This document shows, in pieces, positions 45,019-53,408 of a DNA stretch of 64,000 nt (within the stretch, counting starts at the first letter, position 1; every line of letters begins with the position of its first letter). The translations under genes and the position numbers were made by a program. Source of the DNA: Hyphomicrobiales bacterium (GTDB taxonomy: Bacteria; Pseudomonadota; Alphaproteobacteria; Rhizobiales; Rhizobiaceae); contig JAFKJU010000015.1 in NCBI GenBank assembly GCA_017305935.1, forward strand, positions 1 through 64,000, given 5' to 3'. A model generated the notes under the pieces. That model was not told where the DNA came from. It was given only the letters and a program-made list of their open reading frames with translations, and ran no database searches.

Positions 45019-46311
45019 TCAGCCGGTCTCGCGCCCGGGCGTCGCATGGCCGCGCCATTGCGCCATCAGCATTGGCCCGATGGCGAATTCGCCGCGTTCG
45101 GCCCGGCGCGTCAGGTCGCGCAGGTAGCCGCCGGCCGAACTGATCTGGCCGGCGCGTTCGAGGATGCAGCCGATGACCATCGCCGCATTTTCCGGCCCCA
45201 TCACTCCGCAGGCCGTCTCATAGGCGGAGGGGCTGACCCCCAGCATCGACCGCACCACGACCGCCGCCGCCATCAGATCCCGCCACGAGCGAACCGCGCC
45301 GCCCGGTCCGTAATCCGCCATTTGCGGGCAGGCTTGCAAAACGAGGCCGAGCGGGAATGCCGGCGCCTCGCCCAAGGATCGTCTGCCGCTCGGCGCCGAC
45401 TTGGTTTCCAGCACAGGCATCGCCTTGACCGGTTCGACCGTCCCTGTTGCGTCCTGCGTCGCGATGTCAGTTTCGGCGCTCGCTCCGGGCTTCGTTTCGA
45501 AGCACTGTTCAAGTTCAGATGTGGAGTTGGGGTTTGAATTCTGTTTGTGACGCGCAAAATGAGACTCATTGGCGCTCATATTTTCTGCATTTTCCTGCTT
45601 TTCCAGCATGTTGACGATTTTCCTGCGCAAGACGTCGAATTCCGCCAGCAGCGGTGTCAGGGTTTCGATGTCGGGAATGCGGGGAATGGCGAGTACGAGG
45701 GCGCGAAAGGCTGTCGTCATCGCCATCCAGTCACCGGCAGCCCCCTCTTCCAGCGCCGCATCGATCAGCTTGGAAATGTCGCGGCGGCATAATGTCAGCT
45801 TTTCGCGCAGGGTCCGGAGCTGGAGGCGTTCGGCCGCGACCTCGGCGGCGAGCGCCTCGATTTCCTCGGCGCGCGCCAAAAGCGGCGCCAGGCTGAAGCC
45901 ATAGGCCTCGCCGATCTCGCCCTGCCGGTCGCGGCGGGCATAGCGCTTGCCGTTCGGGCTGTCCTTGCGGGCGATCAGCCCGGCCTCGACCAATGCCGCC
46001 AGATGCCGCCGCAGCGTCGCCGGCGTCATCGCCCGCGCCCGCAGCGACAATTGCGCGTTCGACGGGAAAACGATCAGCCCGCCCGCCTCATCCAGCTCGT
46101 CGCCGGGATGGAAGGTCAGGAGCGCGTCGAGCACCGTCAACGCCCGATCGGTCAGTCCCAGATGCGGGCGCGCCTCGCATACGGCCCGAAACAGTTTCCA
46201 TTTGCCGCGCCGCAGGCCGGACGGCATGTCCTGCGTGCGCCTTTGTGCCGCCAACATCGCAAGCGACATCGGCCGCTGCCCGAAGGGCGTCGTTCCGTAG
46301 ACGTTGTCCAT
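45019..46311 (-). CDS. repC: Replication initiator RepC
   Basis: A 430-residue plasmid replication initiator. Seen are the N-terminal TTPFGQRPMSLAMLAAQR, FRAVCEARPHLGLTDRALTV, a winged-helix region LSLRARAMTPATLRRHLAAL, and the C-terminal AGGYLRDLTRRAERGEFAIG, all characteristic of rhizobial RepC. The start at 46311 has an AGGTGA site. It is the third gene of repABC, separated from repB by 215 bases that encode the antisense RNA. RepC expression is set by that RNA and by RepA/RepB control of the operon. The replication origin of such plasmids lies inside repC. Confidence 0.97.
   Translation of the reverse strand: MDNVYGTTPFGQRPMSLAMLAAQRRTQDMPSGLRRGKWKLFRAVCEARPHLGLTDRALTVLDALLTFHPGDELDEAGGLIVFPSNAQLSLRARAMTPATLRRHLAALVEAGLIARKDSPNGKRYARRDRQGEIGEAYGFSLAPLLARAEEIEALAAEVAAERLQLRTLREKLTLCRRDISKLIDAALEEGAAGDWMAMTTAFRALVLAIPRIPDIETLTPLLAEFDVLRRKIVNMLEKQENAENMSANESHFARHKQNSNPNSTSELEQCFETKPGASAETDIATQDATGTVEPVKAMPVLETKSAPSGRRSLGEAPAFPLGLVLQACPQMADYGPGGAVRSWRDLMAAAVVVRSMLGVSPSAYETACGVMGPENAAMVIGCILERAGQISSAGGYLRDLTRRAERGEFAIGPMLMAQWRGHATPGRETG
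45505..45620. other. oriV: AT-richer segment in repC, candidate oriV
   Basis: Within repC this roughly 115-base stretch is clearly less GC-rich than its surroundings (it includes TTTGAATTCTGTTTGTG and CATATTTTCTGCATTTTCC). In characterised repABC plasmids the origin lies in an AT-rich part of repC that RepC binds. The assignment is by analogy. Confidence 0.5.
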
Positions 46312-46368
46312 GTGCTTTCACCTGTCTTCAGGCAAAAGAATTCCGTTCACCAAAGCGGTGCCTGACTC

Positions 46369-46397
46369 TTGACAGCGATTCCCGGAAGTGCGATTCT
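46369..46397 (+). promoter_or_regulatory. Promoter of the repABC counter-transcribed RNA
   Basis: A perfect TTGACA (46369-46374) is followed after 17 bases by GATTCT (46392-46397). It faces opposite to repABC, inside the repB-repC gap, as in other repABC plasmids, and points directly into the antisense RNA. Confidence 0.7.
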
Positions 46398-46403
46398 CTC
46401 GTT

Positions 46404-46452
46404 GCTACACATGAGAAGGGCTTCCGTTACGGCAACGTTCGGGAGCTTTTTT
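46404..46452 (+). ncRNA. Counter-transcribed RNA of repABC (incompatibility RNA)
   Basis: About 50 nucleotides, from a predicted start near 46404 to a terminator whose stem GCTTCCG/CGGGAGC (46420-46426, 46440-46446) is followed by TTTTTT. It is antisense to the repC leader, where it would favour premature termination or block repC translation and so set copy number and incompatibility. Size, position and terminator match the known small antisense RNAs of this plasmid family. Confidence 0.85.
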
Positions 46453-46526
46453 CTTTTGCGACGGTCTCCTGTTTCCTAAACCTGTTCCTTGTTTCGCGCG
46501 TCTCCGGAGACTTTTCCCGGAGATGC

Positions 46527-47543
46527 CTATTGCCGGCCTTTGGACCGGTAATCCTCCAGCAGCGCCGGCAATCGTTCGAGCACGAAGGCGGCGAAGTCAG
46601 GCGCGTGCTTGCGGTCGATGATGATTTCCACCCTGGCGGCGTCCTGCGTCACCCGCGCCAGGCGTGTGCCATCCTCATCCGTCCAGACATCGGCCCTGGA
46701 CTGCGTCTCCGGTGGCCTCATCGCCGCCAGCATCACCTTGAAACGATCCGCCGACAGTGCTTCCCTCGCTTCCGGCGTCGCCAGGAATTCGCGCGCGCGT
46801 TCGACGAAATCACCCTTGGCGAGCAGATCAGCCATTTCCATCCAGCTTCGCCGACCGATGCCGGGGGCGGGGCCGATGGCATCGATCACATCCGCCGGAA
46901 TACGCGCCGCCACCGACAGCATGTTGGAGAGGTCGCCCTTGTAGATCGACATCGCCGCCATGATCACGTCGCGGGAAAAGCGGGCCTGCAGGCGCTCGGC
47001 GAAACGCACCTTCTCGATGTAGCTCAGATCCTGCCGCTCGTTGTTTTCCTGTCCCTGGGCGATGACGAGCTGCTCGTCGCTGAGGTCGCGCACCACCGCG
47101 AGAACCTTGCGGTCCAATGCCGCCGCCGCACGAAGACGGCGATGGCCGAAAGCAACCTGATAACGGCCGGCATCGACGGGATGCGGGCGCACCAGGATCG
47201 GCACCTGCTGGCCATGCTCGCGCATGGAGTGGACGAGGCGGGCATGGTCTTCGTCGGCCTCCGGCATCCGGTCGGGCACGAAGGAGGCGTCGATATCGGC
47301 CGTCTCCAGCGACACCACCGCCTGTCCCTCGGCCAGCCGCCGCTCGATTTCCTCGGCGCGGCGATTGCGCTCGCTGAGTTCGGAAAGCGACTGGCTGATC
47401 GCGCCGACCGGCGAGCGGCTGGTATCGGAAATCAGATCCGGCGAGCCGAGGATCGGGCGTGCGCGGTTGCGCAAGGGGGAGGCGGGGTCCGACGCGGGAT
47501 CGGCGGGAGGCTGGAGGCCGGAAAACACGTCCTTCCTGCTCAT
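46527..47543 (-). CDS. repB: Plasmid partitioning protein RepB (ParB-like)
   Basis: A 338-residue ParB-family protein that binds parS and stimulates RepA. Seen are the N-terminal SRKDVFSGL, the RepB block DTSRSPVGAISQSL, the ParB domain ILVRPHPVDAGRYQVAFGHR and the helix-turn-helix AERLQARFSRDVIMAAMSI. Its start overlaps the repA stop by four bases. The likely sites are the palindrome at 48917-48932 and the variant at 20511-20526. Confidence 0.97.
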   Translation of the reverse strand: MSRKDVFSGLQPPADPASDPASPLRNRARPILGSPDLISDTSRSPVGAISQSLSELSERNRRAEEIERRLAEGQAVVSLETADIDASFVPDRMPEADEDHARLVHSMREHGQQVPILVRPHPVDAGRYQVAFGHRRLRAAAALDRKVLAVVRDLSDEQLVIAQGQENNERQDLSYIEKVRFAERLQARFSRDVIMAAMSIYKGDLSNMLSVAARIPADVIDAIGPAPGIGRRSWMEMADLLAKGDFVERAREFLATPEAREALSADRFKVMLAAMRPPETQSRADVWTDEDGTRLARVTQDAARVEIIIDRKHAPDFAAFVLERLPALLEDYRSKGRQ

Positions 47544-48754
47544 GCCGCCCTGCCCCAGGCCTTCTTGATCAGGCCTTCGATTTCCGCGTTGACATTGTTG
47601 ATCGATTCCAGCGCCCGGTCATAGGTGGCGCGGGTGAACTGGCTGCGCTCGACCTCGAACAGCGTCTGGTTGGTGAGGCCGGCATCGGAAATCGCCGTCG
47701 ATTTCAGCATCGGATGGATCATCACATGCTCGCCGAAGATCGAGCGCAGGAAGGCGACCATCTGGTTCTGCGGACCGTCGCTGGGCTCGAAGCGGGTGAC
47801 GAGATAACGCATCCACTTGTATTCGGTGCGCGCGCCCGCCGCCGAGATCTCTTCCAGCAGGTCGCCGGTCATCGCCAGGAACTGGTTCATCGACATGACG
47901 TCGAGCATTTGCGGATGCACGGTGACCAGTACGGAGGTCGCCGCCGTCAGCGCCGAAAGCGTGAGATAGCCGAGTTGCGGCGGGCAATCGATGACCACGA
48001 CATCGTAGAGGTTCTGCGCCTGCGCGATCGCCTGGCCGATGCGGGCGAAGAACAGCGTATCGCCCGGCTGGCGCTTCATCAGGGCGCGCGGCGTATCGTG
48101 CTCGAATTCCATCAGTTCCAGATTGCCGGGAATGAGATGCAGATCGGGAATATAGGTGGAGCGGACGACTTCGGCGATCGGCCGCTGCTCGTCGTCGTAA
48201 CGGATCGCGCCATAGAGGGTTTCATTCGGGCCGACATCGATTTCCGGCTGGTGGCCGAACAGCGCCGACATGCTGGCCTGCGGATCGAGATCGATGGCCA
48301 GCACCCGGTAACCGCGCAGCGCCAGATATTGCGCCATATGCGCCGCCGTCGTCGTCTTGCCGGAACCGCCCTTGAAATTCATCACAGCGATGACCTGAAG
48401 CGCCTCGTCGCCGCGCCGATGCGGCAGGTAGCGGCGCGCACCACGGCTGCCCTGGTCGAGATGCTTGCGCAATTCGCTGATGTCTTCGACGCTATAGGCA
48501 CGGCGGCCGCCCCGGCTGCTGGCGGAAAGCTGCGGCATTTCCGCCGCCACCTGCCTTAGATAACCCTCGGCAATGCCGACCAGCCTGGCCGTCTCGGCCG
48601 GCGAAAAGCTGCGGATCACCTTGTCGGAATGCGGCGGGAAGGTCGTGAGGTGGTGGGCCTGGAGCTGGCTGGAGAGCGACGCGGAATGGCTCTGGATCAG
48701 ACCCCTGAGGTCCGGTCCCGGCATGGCCATTTTTTTCTCGGTTGCGCTCGTCAT
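47540..48754 (-). CDS. repA: Plasmid partitioning protein RepA (ParA-like ATPase)
   Basis: A 404-residue ParA ATPase. The N-terminal part holds a helix-turn-helix-type region (about 45-100, SPAETARLVGIAEGYLRQVA) used for operator binding. The Walker domain has FKGGSGKTTTAAHMAQYLAL, LAIDLDPQAS and VVVIDCPPQLGYLTLSALTA. It drives plasmid segregation with RepB and represses the operon. Starts at 48754 or 48730 are possible. It is the first gene of repABC. Confidence 0.97.
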   Translation of the reverse strand: MTSATEKKMAMPGPDLRGLIQSHSASLSSQLQAHHLTTFPPHSDKVIRSFSPAETARLVGIAEGYLRQVAAEMPQLSASSRGGRRAYSVEDISELRKHLDQGSRGARRYLPHRRGDEALQVIAVMNFKGGSGKTTTAAHMAQYLALRGYRVLAIDLDPQASMSALFGHQPEIDVGPNETLYGAIRYDDEQRPIAEVVRSTYIPDLHLIPGNLELMEFEHDTPRALMKRQPGDTLFFARIGQAIAQAQNLYDVVVIDCPPQLGYLTLSALTAATSVLVTVHPQMLDVMSMNQFLAMTGDLLEEISAAGARTEYKWMRYLVTRFEPSDGPQNQMVAFLRSIFGEHVMIHPMLKSTAISDAGLTNQTLFEVERSQFTRATYDRALESINNVNAEIEGLIKKAWGRAA

Positions 48755-48795
48755 CTCACATTGCCTGAATCGGCCACATTGCCCAAATTCGATAT

Positions 48796-48832
48796 CTGCG
48801 GTTTTTGACGATGAATTCGCTAATTACCGCAG
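48796..48832. promoter_or_regulatory. Inverted repeat upstream of repA, candidate RepA operator
   Basis: CTGCGGT (48796-48802) and ACCGCAG (48826-48832) are exact reverse complements around an AT-rich 23-base centre containing GAATTC, 42 bases before repA. RepA of related plasmids represses from a dyad near this promoter. Binding is inferred. Confidence 0.4.
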
Positions 48833-48916
48833 GTGAAAGTTAAGCGCCGATTCTCAAGGCACAGCAAGCGGTTTTTACCGCTCCTTAAGATTCCTCACAG
48901 GAGTCTTAACGCCCGA

Positions 48917-48932
48917 GTTAGCCGCGGCTAAC
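48917..48932. other. parS: parS partition site
   Basis: A perfect 16-base palindrome, GTTAGCCGCGGCTAAC, matching the repABC parS consensus GTTNNNNGCNNNNAAC, 163 bases upstream of repA and between it and the DUF1403 gene. It is the expected RepB-binding centromere. Confidence 0.85.
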
Positions 48933-48954
48933 CGGTTAACCACGATTCATTGTT

Positions 48955-49902
48955 TTACAAGCCATAAATGCGGAATGTCGTGCGGCCGGAGAGTTCGCGC
49001 ACGGCCCCGAACTCCTCCAGCCGCTCGAAAAAGCGACGGCTCGCCCAGCGCGACAGCGTCGTGCCCGGCGCGGAGGCGGGCACCGAATCGTCGTCCAGCA
49101 GGCGGTCGAGAACCGGTTCGGCGCCCTTGGTGCGCACCTTGCGCGCCGCCTCGATCAGCCGCCCGGTCTTGCGGTCGAGATCGGCGGCAAGCCGCAGGGC
49201 ATCCTGAACGGCACTTGCCACTACCAGACAAACCGCCTTCGAAAACCCCGCATCGGCGGGAAACAGCCGGCCACGGCCGGAGCCGGTGCGAAAGGCGGCG
49301 GCGGAGCGGGCGGTCATCATCAACGGCACGGCGCGGCTCCAGCCCATGGCGGCGGCAAGCATGCGATCGGCCAGCCACCAGCCCAGCAGTTCGGCATCGG
49401 GGCGCAGGCGATGGATTTCGGTGATGATCCCGGCGGCCGCAAAAGGCGCGGCGCGACCCTGTTGGAGAATATCGTCGAACAGGGCAGGGATGGCTTCCAG
49501 ATCCGCATCAAGGCGGATATCCAGCAGGCCGGCAATCTCGAGGATGACGGCGCTCTGGACGGGCGGGGCAGGGCCGGCGAGCTTGCGGAAGGCGAGCGCC
49601 ACGCGGCCGGCGGGGCCGGGGTCGGCTTCCGGGCCGGAGAGATGGATGGCGTCGCGCAAGGCCGCTTCGTCCTCGCGGCGCCCGAGCAGGCGCACGGCGG
49701 CGGCCGCATTGGCCAGCGCCAGACGCTGCCGCCAGCAACCGGCAAAGGCGGGTTCGGAGCGCAGGAAGGCATCGAGGCCGAAGAGGGCAGCGCCGGCAGC
49801 GAAGGCGGCATCCTCTTCCCGCTCGGCCGCTGCTCGCGGATTTGTCCAGACGGGCACCGGCAAGATCAGCGGCAGACGGACGTCATTCGAGCGGTCGCGC
49901 AT
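48955..49902 (-). CDS. DUF1403 family protein
   Basis: A 315-residue, Ala-rich helical protein. The N-terminus (VPVWTNPRAAAEREEDAAFA then AGAALFGLDAFLRSEPAFAG) and LGWWLADRMLAAAMGWSRAVPLM and LSRWASRRFFERLEEFGAVR fit DUF1403, a family repeatedly found next to repABC in rhizobial plasmids. Its function is not known; a link to plasmid biology is inferred from that recurrence. The start at 49902 has GGAGAG; starts at 49977 and 49989 are alternatives. Confidence 0.8.
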   Translation of the reverse strand: MRDRSNDVRLPLILPVPVWTNPRAAAEREEDAAFAAGAALFGLDAFLRSEPAFAGCWRQRLALANAAAAVRLLGRREDEAALRDAIHLSGPEADPGPAGRVALAFRKLAGPAPPVQSAVILEIAGLLDIRLDADLEAIPALFDDILQQGRAAPFAAAGIITEIHRLRPDAELLGWWLADRMLAAAMGWSRAVPLMMTARSAAAFRTGSGRGRLFPADAGFSKAVCLVVASAVQDALRLAADLDRKTGRLIEAARKVRTKGAEPVLDRLLDDDSVPASAPGTTLSRWASRRFFERLEEFGAVRELSGRTTFRIYGL

Positions 49903-50260
49903 CTCACGACTCTCCGGAAACAAGGATCTCGCCGCTGTGTCCCACAGATACTGCCGAGGATCCAGCCGTTTTCCCATACGCCGCGACATCGATGCATTCG
50001 AGACCGGCGCGCGGCAGGTTGGAAAAGAGCGCTGGCCACGCGCAAAGGTCGCAAACAGGCAATTTAAACGGCCGGAACCGACGATTTCCGGGAATTGTGA
50101 CTTTGACTGCACCGAACGCGCGCTTATATAAATGCCGTCGCCCACCTTCCTTCCGGCGGCATCGGAACGCGTGGCCGCAAGGCCGCCTCTCGACACAAAC
50201 AGACCGATTCAAGGCTGCCGCGGCATCGCTTCGCGGCGCGACGACAGCGGAGCATTGAGC
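49903..50260. other. 358-base gap between DUF1403 and the aldehyde dehydrogenase
   Basis: A divergent intergenic region. It holds the dehydrogenase promoter (50103-50130), and the remainder shows no repeat, terminator or convincing small gene. The left part may carry the DUF1403 promoter or an N-terminal extension of that gene. Confidence 0.4.
50103..50130 (+). promoter_or_regulatory. Candidate promoter of the aldehyde dehydrogenase gene
   Basis: TTGACT (50103-50108) and TATATA (50125-50130) are separated by 16 bases, in the only AT-rich patch of the gap. A transcript would have a leader of about 125 bases before ATG 50261. Confidence 0.5.
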
Positions 50261-51703
50261 ATGGCAGGCTATTCCTACCCCGACACCCAGCTTTTCATCG
50301 ACAGCACATGGCAGGACGCGGCCAGCGGCGAGACCATCCCCGTCAGCGACCCGGCAACCGGTGAAACCATCGGCAAGATCGCCAAGGCCGGCATCGCCGA
50401 TCTCGACAAGGCGCTGGCCGCAACGCAATCCGGTTTCGCCAAGTGGAGCGCAACCTCTGCCTTCGAGCGCGCCCGCATTCTCTATGCCGCCGCCGCCATC
50501 TTGCGCGAGCGCAAGGACAAGATCGCCTGGATCATGACCCGCGAGCAGGGCAAGCCGCTGGTGGAAGCCGCCGGCGAAGTGATGGCCGCAGCCGACATCA
50601 TCGAATGGTTCGCGCAGGAAGCGCGCCGTACCTATGGTCAGGTCATTCCCGCCCGCCAGCCGAACGTCTCGCAGATCACGGTCAAGCTGCCGGTCGGGCC
50701 GGTCGCAGCGTTCACGCCGTGGAACTTCCCGATCAACCAGGTGGTGCGCAAGCTGTCTGCCGCTCTTGCCGCCGGCTGCTCGATCATCGTAAAGGCGCCT
50801 GAGGAAACCCCGGCCTCGCCGGCCGAACTGATCCGCGCCTTCGCCGATGCCGGCGTGCCGGCCGGGGTCATCGGCCTCGTTTATGGCGTGCCGTCGCAGA
50901 TTTCCGAATACCTGATTGCCCATCCGGTAATCCGCAAGATCACCTTCACCGGCTCGACCCCGGTCGGCAAGCAGCTCGCTTCGCTCGCCGGCCTGCACAT
51001 GAAGCGCTCGACCATGGAACTCGGCGGCCATGCGCCGGCCATCGTCATGGCCGATACGGATGTCGACAAGGCCGCCAAGACGCTGGCCTTCTCGAAGTTC
51101 CGCAATGCCGGCCAGGTCTGCGTCTCGCCGACGCGCTTCCTCGTGGAAGAACCGGCCTTCGACCGCTTTGTCGGAAAATTCGTCGATGCCGCCAAGGCGA
51201 TCAAGGTCGGCAACGGCCTCGACCCGCAGAACACCATGGGCCCGCTGGCCAACGAACGCCGCATCCCCGCGCTGGAATCGCTGATCGCCGACGCCGTCGA
51301 TCACGGCGCGACGCTGGCGACCGGCGGCCGCCGCATCGGCAACAGCGGCAACTTCTTCGAGCCGACCGTGCTGACCAACGTGCCGGTCTCGGCCCGCATC
51401 ATGAACGAGGAGCCCTTCGGTCCCGTGGCGATCATCAACCCGATCGCCGATCTGGAAGCCGCGATTGCCGAAGCAAACCGCCTGCCGTTCGGCCTTGCCT
51501 CCTATGCCTTCACCGCGTCGCAGGCCAATGTCCATGCCATCGGCACCCGTGTCGAAGCCGGCATGACAACGATCAACCATCTCGGCCTCGCCTTGCCGGA
51601 AGTGCCCTTCGGCGGCATCAAGGATTCCGGCTATGGCGATGAAGGCGGCTCGGCTGCCATCGAAGCCTATCTGGTCGCCAAGTTCGTTTCCGCCGCCGCC
51701 TGA
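50261..51703 (+). CDS. NAD(P)-dependent succinate-semialdehyde dehydrogenase-type aldehyde dehydrogenase
   Basis: A 480-residue member of the aldehyde dehydrogenase superfamily. Seen are [20 protein letters not shown] (cofactor region), [11 protein letters not shown], the general base Glu in TMELGGHAP, and the nucleophile Cys in [12 protein letters not shown]. The succinate-semialdehyde class converts GABA-derived semialdehyde to succinate, but alpha-ketoglutarate semialdehyde or other aldehydes are possible. It has its own promoter and a strong terminator, so it is a single-gene unit. Confidence 0.88.
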   Translation: MAGYSYPDTQLFIDSTWQDAASGETIPVSDPATGETIGKIAKAGIADLDKALAATQSGFAKWSATSAFERARILYAAAAILRERKDKIAWIMTREQGKPLVEAAGEVMAAADIIEWFAQEARRTYGQVIPARQPNVSQITVKLPVGPVAAFTPWNFPINQVVRKLSAALAAGCSIIVKAPEETPASPAELIRAFADAGVPAGVIGLVYGVPSQISEYLIAHPVIRKITFTGSTPVGKQLASLAGLHMKRSTMELGGHAPAIVMADTDVDKAAKTLAFSKFRNAGQVCVSPTRFLVEEPAFDRFVGKFVDAAKAIKVGNGLDPQNTMGPLANERRIPALESLIADAVDHGATLATGGRRIGNSGNFFEPTVLTNVPVSARIMNEEPFGPVAIINPIADLEAAIAEANRLPFGLASYAFTASQANVHAIGTRVEAGMTTINHLGLALPEVPFGGIKDSGYGDEGGSAAIEAYLVAKFVSAAA

Positions 51704-51724
51704 GCCGGAGAGACGGAATGACAG

Positions 51725-51753
51725 GCCGCCGGGGTTTGTCCCGGCGGCTTTTT
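51725..51753 (+). terminator. Rho-independent terminator after aldehyde dehydrogenase
   Basis: GCCGCCGGG (51725-51733) pairs exactly with CCCGGCGGC (51740-51748), loop of six bases, followed by TTTTT. Confidence 0.9.
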
Positions 51754-51857
51754 CTTGCCCGGCGGCAAGATTCCGCCCGCCCGGACATGGCCGGATTGCG
51801 GATCGGTCCTAACTCAACAAGGATCGGGCAAACACGCCTTCCGCTTCAGGACGATCG

Positions 51858-52661
51858 ATGCGCAACGTGACGATGACGGATGAGATCTGGACGCGGCTGC
51901 TCGACATCCGCAGCCGCCGGCGGCCGATGGCCGCGCCCGACGCCGCCGCCATGGCGCTCTACGGACCGATCGCCTCGGCGCCCGGCGATTTCGTGCTGGC
52001 CCAGGTCGGGCAATCGCTGGACGGGCGCATCGCCACGCCGAAGGGGGATGCCCGCGATATTTCCGGTCCCGACGGGATTGCGCATCTGCATCGCTGCCGG
52101 GCGCTGGTCGAGGCCGTGATCATCGGCGTCGAGACGGTACGGCTCGACAATCCGCGCCTGTCGGTGCGTGCGGTCGCCGGCCCTTGTCCGGTCAGGGTGG
52201 TCATCGATTGCCGCGCCGATCTCTCCGGCGAGGAGGGGCTGTTTCATGATGGCGGAGCACCCGTCATCGTCATCCGCGGCCGAGATGCGCCGCGCAAATC
52301 CTGTCCCGGCGCAGAGATCGTCCGGCTGGACTGCGGGGCGACCGGCATCGATCCGCAAGATATTCTTGCCGCCCTTGCCACGCGGGGACTGAACCGCATC
52401 CTGGTCGAAGGCGGGGCGCGCACCATCGCCCGCTTCATCGATGCCGGGCTGGTCGATCATCTGCATGTGGCGGTGGCGCCGCTGATCATCGGCTCCGGGC
52501 CATCGGGCCTCAGCCTGCCGCCAATCGATCGCCTGACCGCCGCCTACCGGCCGCAGACGGAGGTCTATTGCCTCGGCAGCGATATTCTCTTCGACTGTCG
52601 CCTGAAAACCACCGCCTCAGGCCGGCAAGGCGAGAAGATCCGCATGACCGACCACGCATAG
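51858..52661 (+). CDS. RibD C-terminal-domain reductase
   Basis: A 267-residue NADPH-dependent reductase of the dihydrofolate-reductase-like RibD C-terminal family. Seen are LAQVGQSLDGRIATPKGDA, VIIGVETVRLDNPRL and NRILVEGGARTIARFIDAG. In riboflavin synthesis this domain reduces a ribosylamino-pyrimidine to the ribitylamino form. There is no fused deaminase domain. It is convergent with the methyltransferase gene (overlap 52617-52661) and close to a GTP cyclohydrolase II gene, which suggests work on a related pyrimidine (inference). Confidence 0.88.
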   Translation: MRNVTMTDEIWTRLLDIRSRRRPMAAPDAAAMALYGPIASAPGDFVLAQVGQSLDGRIATPKGDARDISGPDGIAHLHRCRALVEAVIIGVETVRLDNPRLSVRAVAGPCPVRVVIDCRADLSGEEGLFHDGGAPVIVIRGRDAPRKSCPGAEIVRLDCGATGIDPQDILAALATRGLNRILVEGGARTIARFIDAGLVDHLHVAVAPLIIGSGPSGLSLPPIDRLTAAYRPQTEVYCLGSDILFDCRLKTTASGRQGEKIRMTDHA

Positions 52662-53408
52662 GCTGCCGGGCAGGGCGATCTGCGCCTGCCGGAAGGCCAG
52701 CCATTGCTCGATCTCATCGGCCGCGAGCGTGCCGATTTCCAGAAGCGGCCGGCGAAACCCTTCTATAAAAGCCTGTTGCAATGCGGCCTCCTCCGGCCCC
52801 ATGCACCACGGGCTGGCCGCCACTTGTACGGCAAAGCCGTTTTCCTGCGCCAGGTGCGCCAGAACTTCCGCCGCCCTCGGCCCCAGCGCCGGGCCAAACC
52901 CCTTGTCGCCTGTCTGGTGCCGGTTGAAATCGGCGACCGACTGCGCATCGCGCGGATGCGGCCGGCTCCAGTCGATGCGTCCGTCATAGGTCAGCGCCGC
53001 ATAGAGCCCGCAGCGATTTGCGGCAAGGCGGCGCAACAGGCGTTCGCAAAAAGCCTGCGAACAGAGATCGAACAGCGCCGAAGCCGTCACGATATCGACG
53101 CCATCAAGGGGCAGGGCCTCGACATCGGCGAGATCCTGCTTGCGAAAGGTAGTGGCCTTGCCGATCCGCCGCTCGGCCTCGGCCAGCAGGGCTGCATCGT
53201 GGTCCAGCAGCGTCCAACGCGCTTGTGGCGGCAAATGCGGGGCGAGGCTACGCCAGGTCGAGCCGCTGCCGCAGCCGATATCGAGAAGCCCTGCAACGCC
53301 GCCCCTTGCTTCGAAATGGGCGGTTAGTTGCTTGACCAGCGTCGCATCCCGCGCCGCCCGGTCGGCCGGTTCGCGCAGATCCAGCCAGGATGCCGAAAAG
53401 CCGCTCAC
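52617..53408 (-). CDS. Class I SAM-dependent methyltransferase
   Basis: A 263-residue protein with the SAM-binding motif LLDIGCGSGSTWRSLAPHLP (motif I), VDIVTASALFDLC (motif II region) and a C-terminal helical tail. The target could be C, N or O and is not predictable. The start overlaps the glycosyltransferase stop by four bases (53405-53408), so it is the last gene of a translationally coupled minus-strand operon: dehydrogenase, PTPS-like, glycosyltransferase, methyltransferase. Confidence 0.85.
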   Translation of the reverse strand: MSGFSASWLDLREPADRAARDATLVKQLTAHFEARGGVAGLLDIGCGSGSTWRSLAPHLPPQARWTLLDHDAALLAEAERRIGKATTFRKQDLADVEALPLDGVDIVTASALFDLCSQAFCERLLRRLAANRCGLYAALTYDGRIDWSRPHPRDAQSVADFNRHQTGDKGFGPALGPRAAEVLAHLAQENGFAVQVAASPWCMGPEEAALQQAFIEGFRRPLLEIGTLAADEIEQWLAFRQAQIALPGSLCVVGHADLLALPA

